64,000 nucleotides of DNA from Tridacna crocea (lineage: Eukaryota; Mollusca; Bivalvia; Cardiida; Cardiidae). Positions within the stretch are counted from its first letter, which is position 1, and every line of letters starts with the position of its first letter. Below the pieces are notes generated by a model. The model was not told the DNA's origin and ran no database searches. It saw only the letters and a list, made by a program, of their open reading frames with translations. Positions 11,360 to 22,798 of this stretch are shown here, piece by piece. The stretch covers positions 66,181,277 to 66,245,276 of the forward strand of contig OX031056.1 in the NCBI GenBank assembly GCA_943736015.1, in the 5' to 3' direction. Position numbers and translations under genes: made by a program.

Positions 11360-12943
11360 ACAAGTTGGCTTCTTCAAAAAAAAAAAAAGAAGGCAGGAGA
11401 GGTCAGCATCAATGTTTTCAAATAATTTATTGGCTTTTAATTTCAATACATTTTGGTACATGTAAATAAACAAGTACAAAAGCTGCCGCGTAGAAACCTC
11501 ATAATTATGCTTTACATGACGGTCATTTGGCCTTCTTGTCGCATAATCTTGTCCAGCAGTCTTCTTTTTCTTTTTTAACGAAATTCTTCTCTTTTTTTCT
11601 AATTTTTTTGCTTAATGAAAAATTACAATTATTTGAGGGGTCATTTGCAGACATGGCAAATTGATTTGACAAATATTTTTCTGATATTCGTCATATAAGA
11701 ATAAACCACGCCTATTTCCTGTTTCGTTTTTTTTATTTCGCTTTATTTACAAAACCATGAAGAAACAGACTGTGTATTAGTACAATTTCGCAAGAAAAAT
11801 GGATTTAGACAGCAAATTCTGTAACAGTCTGCCTTTTAAACTCACCACTGTTGGAGAAGTCTGATGATCTGTCCAATAATGGTCTGTGTCGTGTTGACTT
11901 TAGCCTCGCCTCTATAATCGCAGTTTGCCAAGTCAAACAAAATTTGCAAGGAAAAGAAATATACGATGACAAATCTGCATGACATAAGAACTGGCGATAG
12001 TTGTCTGTTTATTGCCTTTGGGAAATTAACACTGGAGTCATAGCGACCAGATGACATGTTAGTAAACATTTTTTGACTGTAATTTGTGTAATAAAGACAA
12101 AAAAACTCATTTTCTTTGTTGTTAGGCAGAGATCTGTCATTTTTTGTGGTATTTCTTTATTTGAAGATTTAACTTGTGTGTTAAAAACTCTTTCCAAAAA
12201 TAAATCCGAGTTTTTAACGAGCCTGAGGGAAACACTTTGCAAAGCATTGTGGAAAAATGAGAAAATGCTGGTTACCAGCATTTTCTCCTTTTTCCTCAAT
12301 GCTTTCTATCCTTTTGAAAACGAATCCTGCAAAATTTTAACTGTCTTCTGAAAAAATGGACAAGTCTAGAATTTTGTCTTTTTTTTAAGAGACACATTGA
12401 TTATCATTGGCTTGGAGCCACGGTAGTTCTGCACGGGCCTGGCTAGTAATCTAGGGGTTCGGAGTTCGAAAACGGCTCGACTGTATCTTTTTTTTTTATA
12501 TAATCTCCCCTGATAACACATTTTGCGCAGTCTGATCTTGATCTAAAATATCAACTAAAGCATATGGAGTCGCGTTTAGCCGCCAGGGGTAAAAAGAAAT
12601 TAATTATACATGAGGCATCTTTTGTCAATAGAGGATAAAATGCATCTGAGAAAAGCAGATTGAGCACTTTCCAGAAAATACTTCGAATTGACGAATCTAT
12701 TCGAATTATCAAATATATCAATAATCGAGATTCCATGAATATGACAAGAAAACATAATCCCATTTTCAAAAAAAGAATTTAGTTTAACCGATAGTTTTGT
12801 ACGTAGAGTTACGTTAGAATTTAGGTACGAAAACTTTAGAAAAATGCAAAACTCAGAGTTACGTATATATTACGTTATGTTTCATTACATATGGTATAGT
12901 TTTTCATCTTTTTCTGGTCGCAGACGACTCGTATTACATTCTT
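11360..12943. mobile_element. Family H element flanked by 21-bp direct repeats
   Basis: The block is flanked by AAGTATATTCGGTGTAAAACT at 11,339-11,359 and again at 12,944-12,964. Its left edge (ACAAGTTGGCTTCTT) is exactly where a second copy begins at 48,986, so this is a real element boundary and the flanking repeat looks like a target duplication. No coding frame is conserved. The right part carries later insertions, including a family B element. Class unknown; a 21-bp duplication would suit retroposition. Confidence 0.55.
12181..12398 (+). mobile_element. Family B MITE
   Basis: Starts TTAAAAACTCTTTCC; core GAGAAAATGCTGGTTACCAG with mirrored arm to 12,290. Right end blurred by a T tract. 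Followed at 12,420-12,475 by a tRNA-like GGAGTTCGAAAAC block and at 12,525-12,590 by one arm of family C. Confidence 0.75.
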
Positions 12944-12964
12944 AAGTATATTCGGTGTAAAACT

Positions 12965-13729
12965 CGTCTGTAAAAGTCTAGACTCTGTTTTTTAACAGTT
13001 TTAACGGTTTGACAACTTCTTTGTTTGCGCGCTTGCAGGCTGTTGTTTATCTAGCTCAAACAGGAAGTACGGATTCCTTTCTGTCTCAGCAAATAAACTG
13101 GCGGCATTGATATTGTGACGTCGATTTCTTTTTGTTCACGCTTGTACTCGGCGAGAGATTTCGTCGTTTCTCGAGATCTTTACTGCTTTACCAGGATATC
13201 ACTGTGGTTAGTGCTAATAAAATCCCAGTAGTGGCAAAACGTGAAAAACGTGAGCGTTAAGATTGTATTTAAATTCAAACCATACTATCTAAAGGTATGA
13301 AAATAATCGTGAAAATGACAGCATGCTATTAAACAGCCAATCTAGGTGTTAGTCCCCAACAGAGAAATGAATTCTACAAGCAGGTAAAAAGTAAAAACAA
13401 GAAAATGTTGATGCATAACATCAATGGCGCCGCAAATCGGTTGTTTCTGAAATAAGGCACATTACAGTAAAATTATGTAGAATTAAAATAAATTTATGCA
13501 GACCAAGGTGTGAAATGAACTGAGAAGTTCTAAACAATCCTTAGAATGCAACTTAAAACTAAAAAAAAGAGTCAATAATGGTAAGGCACATTCATAGCTA
13601 TTCTTTGGCGAAATTTAATATGATTTCCGTTGGAGCCATGTACAAAAGCAGTTGTCATTCGAGAAACAATCCTTGAAAATAGTGTTAAAACTAGGTTCTA
13701 AATTTCTAAATTGATATCAAAAAATGACC
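12965..13729. other. Unassigned spacer
   Basis: Nothing recognised. Confidence 0.45.
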
Positions 13730-13855
13730 ATAAAATTATCAAAGTAGATACGAAAAGATCGAAGTGAGTACAAAATGACCAAAATATCAAGAATAGATGA
13801 ATACGGAAAGACCAAAAAGTGTACGAAATGGCCTAGGTACGAAATGACCCAGTTA
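13730..13855 (-). repeat. Degenerate GTACGAAATGACC repeats
   Basis: Loose units in reverse orientation to the cluster at 3825-3950. Confidence 0.5.
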
Positions 13856-14180
13856 ATAAATGACTTTAAGCCGAGTAAACAATATGGCTGCCTCCATAGG
13901 TACTTTTCAAAACCGAATAACAATATAGTGCCTCCGCTCATGCGGCGCCACAAAGAGAGAGTGCAAGCTGGCAGCTTTTACCTGGTTTTTGAAATGAATT
14001 TTCTGCCATCGACTGATACTTAGACCGACCGAACAAAAACGTTACGTCATATAAGATCAGCACTATTGAAAAAGATCGACAGAGAAAGTGCTGATAAAGC
14101 GACCGTTCCGAAACAACATTTAGCCAAAATTGGATATTTTTCGTTGTCCCGGAAAGTAGTCGACTAACTCCAAATAAGGA

Positions 14181-14310
14181 ATCATCGATTAAAATGTCAG
14201 AAAAGTTGCGATTATTTTTCAACTATCAAGGAGGCGTCTAAATAATGAATGAGAAAATGCAAGGATATGTGGAGAGACTATCCAATTATGGGAGCGCCAT
14301 CTATGAGCTG
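14181..14310 (+). repeat. Family P dispersed repeat, copy 1
   Basis: Diverged match to 20,586-20,703 (CGATTAAAATGTCAG, GTCTAAATAATGAATGAGA, GGAGCGCCATCT versus GGAAGCACCATCT). The second copy sits directly at the edge of the large minisatellite. Confidence 0.55.
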
Positions 14311-14394
14311 TTTTAATCGTCGACATTTCTAATTTATAAGCTTGTTTTTCAGTTCCTTATTTTCGAAAAAGTATAAAGCTAGACTTGAAATTGA

Positions 14395-14515
14395 TAGAAA
14401 TACACATGGGGCATGCTCTGCGAAAAGAGGGTCTAATGCCCCTGAAAAAAAGTATCGACCTATGCCATCTTGCGCAGTCCGCGCAGGCGGACATGAATCG
14501 ATACGATTTTGCTTT
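14395..14515. mobile_element. Family D MITE, diverged
   Basis: Hairpin centre CTTGCGCAGTCCGCGCAGG with TATCGA/TCGATA arms and the family flank CTGCGAAAAGAGGG. Confidence 0.6.
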
Positions 14516-15002
14516 TTGCATTTTTTTTACATGTCTAAAGAGGTTCTATTTACAGGTGTTAGACTAAATTTGTTTAAGGTAAGACATGTGTAATGCACTT
14601 CCGGTAAAAATTCTAATTGATTGATAAATACGGATAAATAAGGATTTATGCAGAAATAATATTTTTGCACACCTATAACGGATCAGAAATTCCGTTTATT
14701 TCTTTTTTGAAATTATTTTTTGACACTTTTGTTAGTTTTCCGAAAAGGGAGGGAATTATTATCTCTTTTTGAATTGAGAATATAGTGGTTTTACATTTAT
14801 AAATGATAATTCAAAGAAGGAAAAAAAATAGAAAAAATGAAAAGGTGAAAGTAGTTCAATAATACTCATTTTGAATTATAGCTAATTTTGCAGGATGATA
14901 ATTTAATGGAAATATATGTTTTCCATTACACAGGTCTTACTTTGAAGGGATCCTCAATTACAATATGATGACTTGCTTGTATTGATGAAATGTATCATCA
15001 AG
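14516..15002. other. Unassigned AT-rich spacer
   Basis: Nothing recognised. Confidence 0.45.
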
Positions 15003-15510
15003 CCCGCCTGGGTGGCTCTGTGGTGAGCGTGTCGGGCTCATGACCTGGTGGATGTGAGTTCGATTCCCGGTTAACTCATTACCACACGACAAAATTTTAG
15101 ACTAGTTCAAGTTGAAAGCATTTGTAGACAACATAATAAAGGTGACTGAAAAATTGAAATTTGTTCTGGGAAGGATAGAAAACACTGTGGGAAAAGGAGA
15201 AAATGGTGGTTACCAGCATTTTCTCCTTTTCCTACAGTGTTTTCAAAAGGCTTCTTTCTCAGGGGCGTCAAAAGTAGGGATTGTGTGGTAATGAGTTAAA
15301 GGCAAACTTTCTTTCCAGCGTATTTTCGCCTCGCACCTCTGCTGAAGTATGTAAAAAAAGTAATCGGTGGCTTTGGAAAGAAAGTTGTGTTAGTACTGGT
15401 ATGAGAAAGCCAGGAAACACATGTGCGTCGGCGACCGCCATGATATTACCTTAGCTGTTAAACAAGTGGCGTTAAACCTCAATACAGCCAAATACAACCA
15501 AACAACCACA
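15003..15510 (+). mobile_element. tRNA-headed SINE split by a family B MITE
   Basis: Head 15,003-15,074 has box A-like TGGCTCTGTGG (15,013) and box B-like GAGTTCGATTCC (15,056). The body resumes at 15,299 (GTATTTTCGCCTCGCACCTC) and ends in an (AACC)n-type tail near 15,510. The unsplit copy at 46,885-47,150 shows the two parts were once contiguous. Pol III boxes are visible but transcription is not shown. Confidence 0.85.
15071..15299 (-). mobile_element. Family B TTAA MITE inside a SINE
   Basis: TTAACTCATTACCACACGAC to GATTGTGTGGTAATGAGTTAA-type end, 229 bp including both TTAA. Core GGAGAAAATGGTGGTTACCA has one arm mismatch. Inserted at a TTAA within the SINE at the head/body boundary. Confidence 0.9.
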
Positions 15511-15602
15511 TATATTATCAATGTGCATTTAACCCCTTTTTCACAGAGCGAGGAGAAATATCTTCTTTCTTGTCTCAGTAATCCAGGCTTTAATCTATTT
15601 GT

Positions 15603-16105
15603 TTAAGAAAAAATCTTCTTTCTATCGTGGTTTATCGTTCAATTAACCACAGTTGTGAGTTAAGAGGCACATTAAATAATCCACGAGGGCGGTAGATCGA
15701 GTGGTTTATTCATTGCACCTCATAACTCACAACGTGGTTTATTGAACGATATACTACAATAGAGAGAAGATTATTTTGATTCTAACATGGCCGATTCTTA
15801 ATGAAAGGAAAACAAGTTCATTCTTACAGTCAAAACGCAGATGAAGATTAAATTTCATGTAAGAAATAATCTTCTTCTTATCGTCGTTTATCGTTCAATA
15901 AACCACAGTTGTGAGTTATAAGGCACAATAGATAATCCACGAGGGCGGTAGATCGAGTGGTTTATTCATTGTTCCTCATAACTCACAACGTGGTTTATTG
16001 AACGATAAACCACGATAGAAAGAAGATTATTTCGATTCTAACATGGCCGATTCTTAATGAAAGGAAAACAAGTTCAAACTTGGAGTAAAAACGCGGAAGA
16101 AGATT
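15603..16105 (+). repeat. Family J tandem pair of hairpin units
   Basis: Two direct units of about 250 bp (15,603-15,855 and 15,856-16,105). Each contains an inverted repeat: GTGGTTTATCGTTCAATAAA near the start and its complement near the middle, around a shared ATAATCCACGAGGGCGGTAG loop. Both units share CTAACATGGCCGATTCTTAA. Confidence 0.8.
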
Positions 16106-16569
16106 ATGTTCCATTGAATAACCCACTCGTTGAATGACGTCACTTGATATAGAATAACGTCACAGAGCAACCAACACTGTCCACAGTTCTAAGCTTCTCG
16201 TATCGTGTGTGGTATGGAGACAGTTAGTTTCATCTTTTTACCGTTGTATATTCGGCTTATGAAGCCTTAAACATTACTAGAAAGTGAACTTAATTTTTTC
16301 GGGACAAATTTCTGTGATACTCTAGATCTTTTGCTGTCTGTCGGAAAAATTCATTTCGATTGTTGTTGAAATATTTTGACAGAAATGTTCAGGGCACATT
16401 TTGACAGAAATGTTCAGGTCTTCGTATTGTAAACGTACTTATTTATTCCCAAGCAGTATCCACTATGTCTATCACTAAATTTTTGTCCATTTACTAAATT
16501 GCCCCTTCAGCGTTAAATATGTTATCTCGGCAACTTTCGATGACTGCAAATACAGTCAGCTGCCCAAAC
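16106..16569. other. Unassigned spacer
   Basis: Contains a 22-bp-spaced direct duplication of TTTTGACAGAAATGTTCAGG (16,375-16,422). Nothing else recognised. Confidence 0.5.
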
Positions 16570-16695
16570 TTAAGCAGATACCACACAATTCCTACTTTTG
16601 ACCATCTTGAGAAAGAAGTCTTTAGAAAACATAGTGGTAAGCAGCATTTTCTCCTTTTCAAACAATGTTTTCTACCCTTCACAAAATATATTTAA
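16570..16695 (+). mobile_element. Family B MITE, truncated
   Basis: TTAAGCAGATACCACACAAT start; the left core arm is deleted, the right arm (CAGCATTTTCTCCTTTTC) is kept. It stops near 16,695. Confidence 0.7.
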
Positions 16696-16732
16696 AATGA
16701 GTTTAATGGATCGTATGTTACAGATCTTGCTG

Positions 16733-16805
16733 AACAACCAGGCAGCAATGTTCAAGATCAGTATGCTCAGAATGTACGGTCTGATCTTGATCTATGCCAT
16801 CTGCA
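16733..16805 (+). mobile_element. Family C hairpin remnant
   Basis: GTTCAAGATCAGTATGCTCA and TACGGTCTGATCTTGATCTA arms; ends not preserved. Confidence 0.6.
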
Positions 16806-16978
16806 AGAGCGCCTATTTTCACCTATAGCCATCTGCAAGAGCGTCTATTTTCACCTACAGCAATGAAAGGATTGAATAGACCCGGTTGGGGCAGCTTTGA
16901 AGATATGTTTTGCAAAATAAGGACAAACGACATCATTTAAGGTCAAACCGCATGCGATCGAGGTTCGTATTCACAGAC

Positions 16979-17152
16979 CATTCTTAAGAACCATTTTGGT
17001 CTTATTCTTCAAGATTTCCTGCCTGTGAAAGTAACAGGACTTCTGATTGGCTAAACCTTTTTGGCTAAACCAAAAGGTTTAGCAAATCAGAATTTCTGTT
17101 ACTTTCATGTTGACAAAATTTTGTAGAATAAGACTAAGAATGTTCTTTAGCA
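16979..17152. mobile_element. Family M hairpin MITE, copy 2
   Basis: Outer inverted ends (TTCTTAAGAACCATTTTGGT near-complementary to the right end) and inner arms AAAGTAACAGGACTTCTGAT and complement, with GGTTTAGC near the centre. Confidence 0.75.
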
Positions 17153-17278
17153 TGGCTGGTTAAAACCGACCCGAATCTCCATTTGTCTATCTGAAATAAG
17201 AACTCTGAGTAACTCGTTTGAACTGAAATTTTCATCAGTCAATTATTTAAAACTGTTTCCACAGTTGCACATTGGCAT

Positions 17279-17562
17279 ACCGCCTGTATATCACAGAACA
17301 GTGAAGTTTCTGTTTACAGCGTTACTATAAGTAGCACATTGGTGACAGCCTCTATTAATGGCAACGGTGTCTGAAGACTGACCAATGAAATTTTCCGCGC
17401 GATAGACTGATTGAGTCTCAGCGAATTATGGTTTAACACATAAATTCACGTAAAATATATATTTTGACCGTAGGAAAAATTGCTCGTCACGAGTATCTTT
17501 TCCTTAAGTCACGGTGTTTTAAGATGTAGTCTGGTTAAGAGAATAGAAGGCGAACTAACGTA
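17279..17562 (+). mobile_element. Family O repeat, copy 1
   Basis: About 284 bp (GCCTGTATATCACAG to GAATAGAAGGC) matching, in reverse, the element that hosts the LINE at 22.7-24.6 kb. It carries half of a class 1 hairpin core (GGAAAAATTGCTCGTCACGAG-like) at 17,473-17,493. Compared with copy 2 it has about 20 extra bases after CACGAG. Weak GCCT inverted ends. Confidence 0.75.
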
Positions 17563-17675
17563 TGAGGTAACAGAAGGTGAATTTGACTTTATGAAAGTCG
17601 AGATAAACAGAACATTGCAGAAAATGCTCTTTATGACGAACGAAATTCTGATGACCTTCGATTTACCTGTTTGCC

Positions 17676-17822
17676 TGTGACCCTTCACCAGACGAAAAAA
17701 ATCTTATGTATGCCTGTCTTCTGTGGGGAAAAGAGAAAATGCTTATTACTAGAATTTTCTCCATTCTCCACAGTGTTTTCAAACGCCTCTCCTTCAGGAT
17801 AGTAAAGTCACGGGATTGTTAA
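17676..17822 (-). mobile_element. Family B MITE, diverged
   Basis: Core GGGGAAAAGAGAAAATGC with mirrored arm to 17,780; right end GGGATTG joined directly to the TTAA of the next element. Confidence 0.6.
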
Positions 17823-17972
17823 CCCCTACCAATCCATCCTGAGTTTTGAGCGCCCTCTTGAATACTAGTACATTTTGAAAAAATGCGACTATGCTGGTAA
17901 CCAGCGTGTTCTTCTTCCACAATATTTTCTTACCTTCCAGTAGCAAATCCCAATCATTTTATCTACATTTAA
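17819..17972 (+). mobile_element. Family B MITE, decayed
   Basis: TTAACCCCTACCAATCC start, TATGCTGGTAACCAGCG centre with broken arms. Runs into a family A start at 17,969. Confidence 0.5.
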
Positions 17973-18060
17973 CCCTTTACCCCATAAAGCATTTTATGGC
18001 ATCTCTAATGGACCCTAAAGACAGAACGTACAGTCTGATCTTTGATCAACAGTGTCCAGT
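17969..18060 (-). mobile_element. Family A start joined to a family C arm
   Basis: TTAACCCTTTACCCCATAAA (family A end) passes after about 50 bp into CAGAACGTACAGTCTGATC and ATCAACAGTGTCC (family C arm). A composite of two families. Confidence 0.6.
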
Positions 18061-18175
18061 GCTACTAGTATATTTTGGTTTTGGGTCGAACAGTCACTCG
18101 TTCTTGCAGAGGAAATGTATCTTTAGCTTTTAAGTAATGTGATTTATTTATTCAGTAGAGAAAAAGTTAATCATC

Positions 18176-18413
18176 TTAACAAATTACCACATGGTAAATT
18201 TTAGACCTATCCAAATTCAAAGCATTTGCAGGCGACAGTCTAAAAGTGGCTCAAATGGTGCAATTTTGCTTTGATATGCTTTGATAGGTTAGAAAACTTT
18301 GTGGGAAAAGGAGAAAATGCTGGTTACCAACATCTTCTACATTTCCCACTATGTTTTCAAAAGACTTCTTTTCCAGGGTCGTTAAAAGTCGACTTTGAGT
18401 GGTAAAGGGTCAA
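18176..18413 (-). mobile_element. Family B MITE
   Basis: TTAACAAATTACCACATGG to GAGTGGTAAAGGGTCAA. Core left arm intact, right arm diverged (CATCTTCTACATTTCCCA). Confidence 0.8.
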
Positions 18414-18574
18414 TAGCAGTTTCTTGTTGCCACGATGATTTTACTAATCAAAAAGAAAAATGCCAATATAATTATCATGATTAGAAAATTGAGTCCAATC
18501 GCCATCAAATACTTATTGCGTTGACACCTTCAATTGCCGATAGAGCTTATTCTGTTAAAAAGGTTTCCGTACAA

Positions 18575-20550
18575 ATGGGGGCTGTACTGTATCAGTGTTT
18601 TTGCCGGACAGATTGGGCTGTACTGTATCCGTGTTTTTGCCGTACAGACGGGGGCTGTACTGTATCCGTGTTTTTGCCGTACAGACGGGGGCTGTACTGT
18701 ATCAGTGTTTTTGCCGTACAGACGGGGGCTGTACTGTATCCGTGTTTTTGCCGCACAGACGGGCGCTGTACTGTATCCGTGTTTTTGCCGCACAGACGGG
18801 GCTGTACTGTATCCGTGTTTTTGCCGCACAGATAGGGCTGCACGGTATCCGTGTTTTTGCCGTACAGACGGGGGCTGTATTGTATCCGTGTTTTTTCCGG
18901 ACAGACGGAAATGTACTGTATCAGTGCTTTTGCCGGACAGACGGGGCTGTACCGAATCAGTGTTTTTGCCGTATAGACGGGGGCTGTGCCTAATCAGTGC
19001 TTTTGCCGTACAAGCGGGGCTGTACTGTATCAGTTTTTTTGAAGTACAGACGGGGCTGTGCTGTATCAGTGCTTTTGCCGTATAGACAGGGGCTGTACTG
19101 TATCCGTGTTTTTTGCCGTACAGACGGGGCTGTACTGTATCAGTGTTCTTGCCGTACAGACGGGGGCTGTACTGTATCCGTGTGCTTTTGCCGTATAGAC
19201 GGGGGCTATACTGTATCCGTGTTTTTGAAGTACAGACGGGGCTGTACTGTATCCGTCTTTTTGAAGTACAAGCGGGGCTGTACTGTATCCGTGTTTTTGA
19301 AGTACAAGCGGGGCTGTACTGTATCAGTGCTTTTGCCGTACAGACGGGGGCTGTACTTTATCCGTGTTTTTGCCGTACAAGCGGGGCTGTACTGTATCCG
19401 TGTTCTTGCCGTACAGACGGGGGCTGTACCGTATCCGTGTTTTTGAAGTACAGACGGGGCTGTACTGTATCAGTGTTCTTGCCGTATAGACGGGGCTGTA
19501 CCGTATCCGTGTTTTTTAAGTACAGACGGGGGCTGTACTGTATCAGTGCTTTTGCCGCACAGACGGGGCTGTACCGTATCAGTGTTTTTGAAGTACAGAC
19601 GGGGCTGTACTGTATCAGTGCTTTTGCCGCACAGACGGGGCTGTACAGTATCAGTGTTCTTGCCGCACAGACGGGGCTGTACTGTATCAGTGTTCTTGCC
19701 GCACAGACGGGGTTGTACTGTATCAGTGTTTTTGCCGTACAGACGGGGCTGTACTGTATCCGTGTTTTAGCCGTACAGACGGGGTTGTGCTGTAACCGCT
19801 TTTTTGCTGTACAAACGCGGCTGCGCTGTATCTGCGTTTTTGCTGTACAAACGCGGCTGCGCTGTATCAGCGTTTTTGCCGTACAGACGGGGCTGCGCTG
19901 TATCAGCGTTTTTGCCCTACAAACAGTGTTGCGCTGTATCACCGTGTTTGTCGTACAAACGGGGCTGTACTGTATTTTTTCCGTACAAATTGGTCTGCAC
20001 TGTATCAGCGTTTTTGCCGTACGAACGCAGCTTTACTGTATCAGTGTTTTTGCCAAACAAGCGCGGCTGCACTATATCAGTGTATTTGTCGTACAAGCGC
20101 AGCTGCACTGTATCAGTGGTTTTGTCGTACAAGCGCGGCTGCACTGTATCAGCGTTTTTGCCGTACGAACGGGGTTGCACCGTATGAGCGCTTTTGTCGT
20201 ACAAAAAGGATTGTACCGTTTTTCTTTCCGTACGAACGGGTCTGCACTGTATCAGTGTTTTTGCCGTTCGATAGCGGCTGCACTGTATCAGCGTTTTTGT
20301 CGTTCAAACAGGGCTGCACTGTATCAGCATTTTTGCCGTACGAACGCGGCTGCACTGTATCAGCGTTCTTGCCGTACGAACGCGGCTGCACTGTATCACT
20401 GTTTTTGCTGTTCAAGCGGGGCTGTACTGTATTAGTGTTCTTGCCGTACAAACGCGGCTGTACCGTATCAGCGTTCTTGCCGTACAACAGGGGCTGCACT
20501 ATATCAGTGTTCTTGCCCTACAAAGGGGGCTGTACCGTAACAGTGTTTTC
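18575..20550. repeat. 36/37-bp minisatellite, about 54 units
   Basis: Unit: GGGCTGTACTGTATCCGTGT followed by TTTTGCCGTACAGACG. Units of 36 and 37 bp alternate. Variants drift along the array: CCGTACAGACGG early, a TTGAAGTACAGACGG variant in the middle (19,040-19,620), and GTACGAACGCGGCTGCACTG in the last 600 bp. Because 36 is a multiple of three, frames up to 440 codons stay open on both strands. They change register at each 37-mer and are not genes. A family P repeat abuts the right edge. Confidence 0.95.
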
Positions 20551-20585
20551 TTTGTAAACATTTAAAAACTTCAATTAGGACCATG

Positions 20586-20703
20586 CCGATTAAATTGTCA
20601 GGAAATGTTCAATCATTTCCCAATTATCAGAGAGCAGTTTAAATAATAGATGAGATAGAGCAAGTAAATGGAGAGAAATCGTCTAAATATGGAAGCACCA
20701 TCT
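20586..20703 (+). repeat. Family P repeat, copy 2
   Basis: Diverged partner of 14,181-14,310, immediately right of the minisatellite. Suggests the array grew inside or beside a dispersed element. Confidence 0.55.
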
Positions 20704-21559
20704 TAAATTTAAAGGTAATGCAGATAATTTATTACTTAAATTTTGCTGACTGGTTATTTAAGCTGTAAAATCTCTCCCTAGTCGGTCATTTTTTCAATGG
20801 ATAATCTAGATAATAAACATGAGATACAGTCTAATCAGTGTGTGGTATTTTGAGAGAAATTAAGATAACAGCAATGGCTTTGAAATAAATGGGTCCTGTG
20901 TACTTTCACAAATGACTACGAGGGGTGTTCAAAAGGTATCTGTAAATGTGTCAGTGTTCTTTTGATAGTGAGAGCTTCTTATTTCTTATTTCGATGTAGT
21001 AAACTCTTCCTGTATTGATGGTAAACAAATAAGCGACGATCAGCCTGTGTTTTCTGTTTACAAAGTCGATAAACTTGGGGTTTTTTTTTTTTTTCAAGCT
21101 TAGAATGGGGACAAAACGATGAAAAGATTGGAAGTTTTGTTTCGACGCATTGAATTGTCACGTGGGGTGTACGTGAGTATTACGTCACTGTGGAGATTAA
21201 CGACTAAAAGTTGGCTAATCATTGGCGATCATACATATAAACAAACAGATAATGCGACATGGTAGGGTCTGTTCTAGTTTCAAAATTCTTTCTTCTGTCA
21301 CTTACTTGATCTTTTACGAACTGCGCTTTTACTTGTCGTTAAAGTCATATTTTCACATGGTGAAAATGAAATTCATGTGAAAATGAAATTTGCTTTTATT
21401 TTATAAACAAACCATTTTACATTTGGACGCTACTTAGACTTTAACCACAATATATCGAAGCTTGACATTATTGTGATGACTAGGGAATTCGCATCGATTT
21501 ACCTATAGGCTAAGTTTATCTGTCGTTTACCATTGTATACTTTTTTAACATCCGTCGTA
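20704..21559. other. Mostly unassigned; mariner-like end
   Basis: TACGAGGGGTGTTCAAAAGG at 20,920 resembles the terminus at 1203. The following 300 bp show no transposase frame that I recognise. The remainder is unassigned. Confidence 0.35.
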
Positions 21560-21860
21560 CAGAGAAAACGTTTCTTTGAGCCATGGTCTCTGAAAAGTGG
21601 GCTTCGTTCATCTGCGAAAAGTATCGATTCAGGTCAGCCTGCGCGGAGTGCGCAGGCTGACCTGGGTCGAAATTTTTCGCCATTGTTCAATTATATGTAT
21701 TTGTACGGACCACTCTTTCACCAGATTTAGTCATTCATTAGTCCTAGCGTATAATAAGGATCCTTGATTATATGAAGGCTTCCTTGGAGTAATGGATCAC
21801 GAAGATGCATTAAGCCTCCTTTAGCCAGAGCATGGCTCATGTATTTGTCACTGCAAGGAT
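21560..21860. mobile_element. Family D MITE
   Basis: Hairpin TCAGGTCAGCCTGCGC / GCGCAGGCTGACCTG at 21,630-21,666. The right-hand body (AGATGCATTAAGCCTCCTTT) resembles that near 58.94 kb. Confidence 0.7.
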
Positions 21861-22312
21861 CATTTAGCACGTAGATCTATGGTGTAGTTATAACAGAGAC
21901 GCCATGAGCATTTGACGCCATGACATGAATCTGACTCACTCAAACTATTGAAAGTGCATGTATTAAAACTACTAATCCTTTGCATGCAGCATCACGTAAC
22001 AGTAAGCCTTGACGGAGGCTTTTTTTATTCGATATCTTTCTGGTCACTTTCTTAACTTAGAAATCGATGCGGTCATCGATGCGGGGGACCAGTATCTATT
22101 AGCCAATCGATTACGGAAATACCCGAGTCACAGCCGAATCCGAATTTGTGACAAGTATATAATAAAATGTTGACTAACTTATAAGAGTTATTTCGGTAGA
22201 CGTGTTCGAGGACAGGAAATATTGCTTTCAACAAGCTAGTGTTCTTTTGACCGAAAGTACTACTTTCTTTTTCTTTTTTATTCGCTTCAAAAATAAGAGC
22301 TAATGATCTCCT
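21861..22312. other. Unassigned spacer
   Basis: Nothing recognised. Confidence 0.45.
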
Positions 22313-22798
22313 TTAATGTGGGTATTTAGATTTTTCATAACTCACCAAATCGAAAATATATATACGGAACCAAAAACGAAACTTCCCTTGTGTTAAAGTG
22401 CAGATATACTCAAATGTGAAAATCAGGATTAAACTAGATATATGCATTAAATTTTATTGCGACTTTGTGTGAAAAAAACATGGCTGAGGGTTTATCCAAA
22501 AGTAGTGAAATGGCAGTTAAAATTGGAAACGTTTGCTCACCAAAACCACAAATTAATACCGGGTATGACCACCTTCAGCATAAAGGACTGCCTGGCATCG
22601 TTGGCACATAGAACGGATAAGTGTATTGATTTCGTCTTGTGGAATGTTGTTCAATTCCTCAATTAAGGCTTAACTTATAATTATAGCCTTCTATTCTCTT
22701 ACTGCAGACTACATCTTAAAACACTCGTGACGAGCAGTTTTTCCTACAGTCAATTTATATTTTTACGTTAATTTATGTGTTAAACAATAATTCGCTGA

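Noticed and set aside
15003..15074. tRNA gene
   Set aside because: Box A and B are present but it continues into a SINE body repeated elsewhere, and no clean cloverleaf is seen.
18575..20550. CRISPR array
   Set aside because: Contiguous tandem units without distinct spacers, in a eukaryotic context.
18521..20557. Long open frames (up to 440 codons on plus and 194 on minus) with repeating CTVSVFLPYRRG-like units
   Set aside because: They follow from a 36-bp tandem unit without stops; frames are open on both strands and swap register at 37-bp units.
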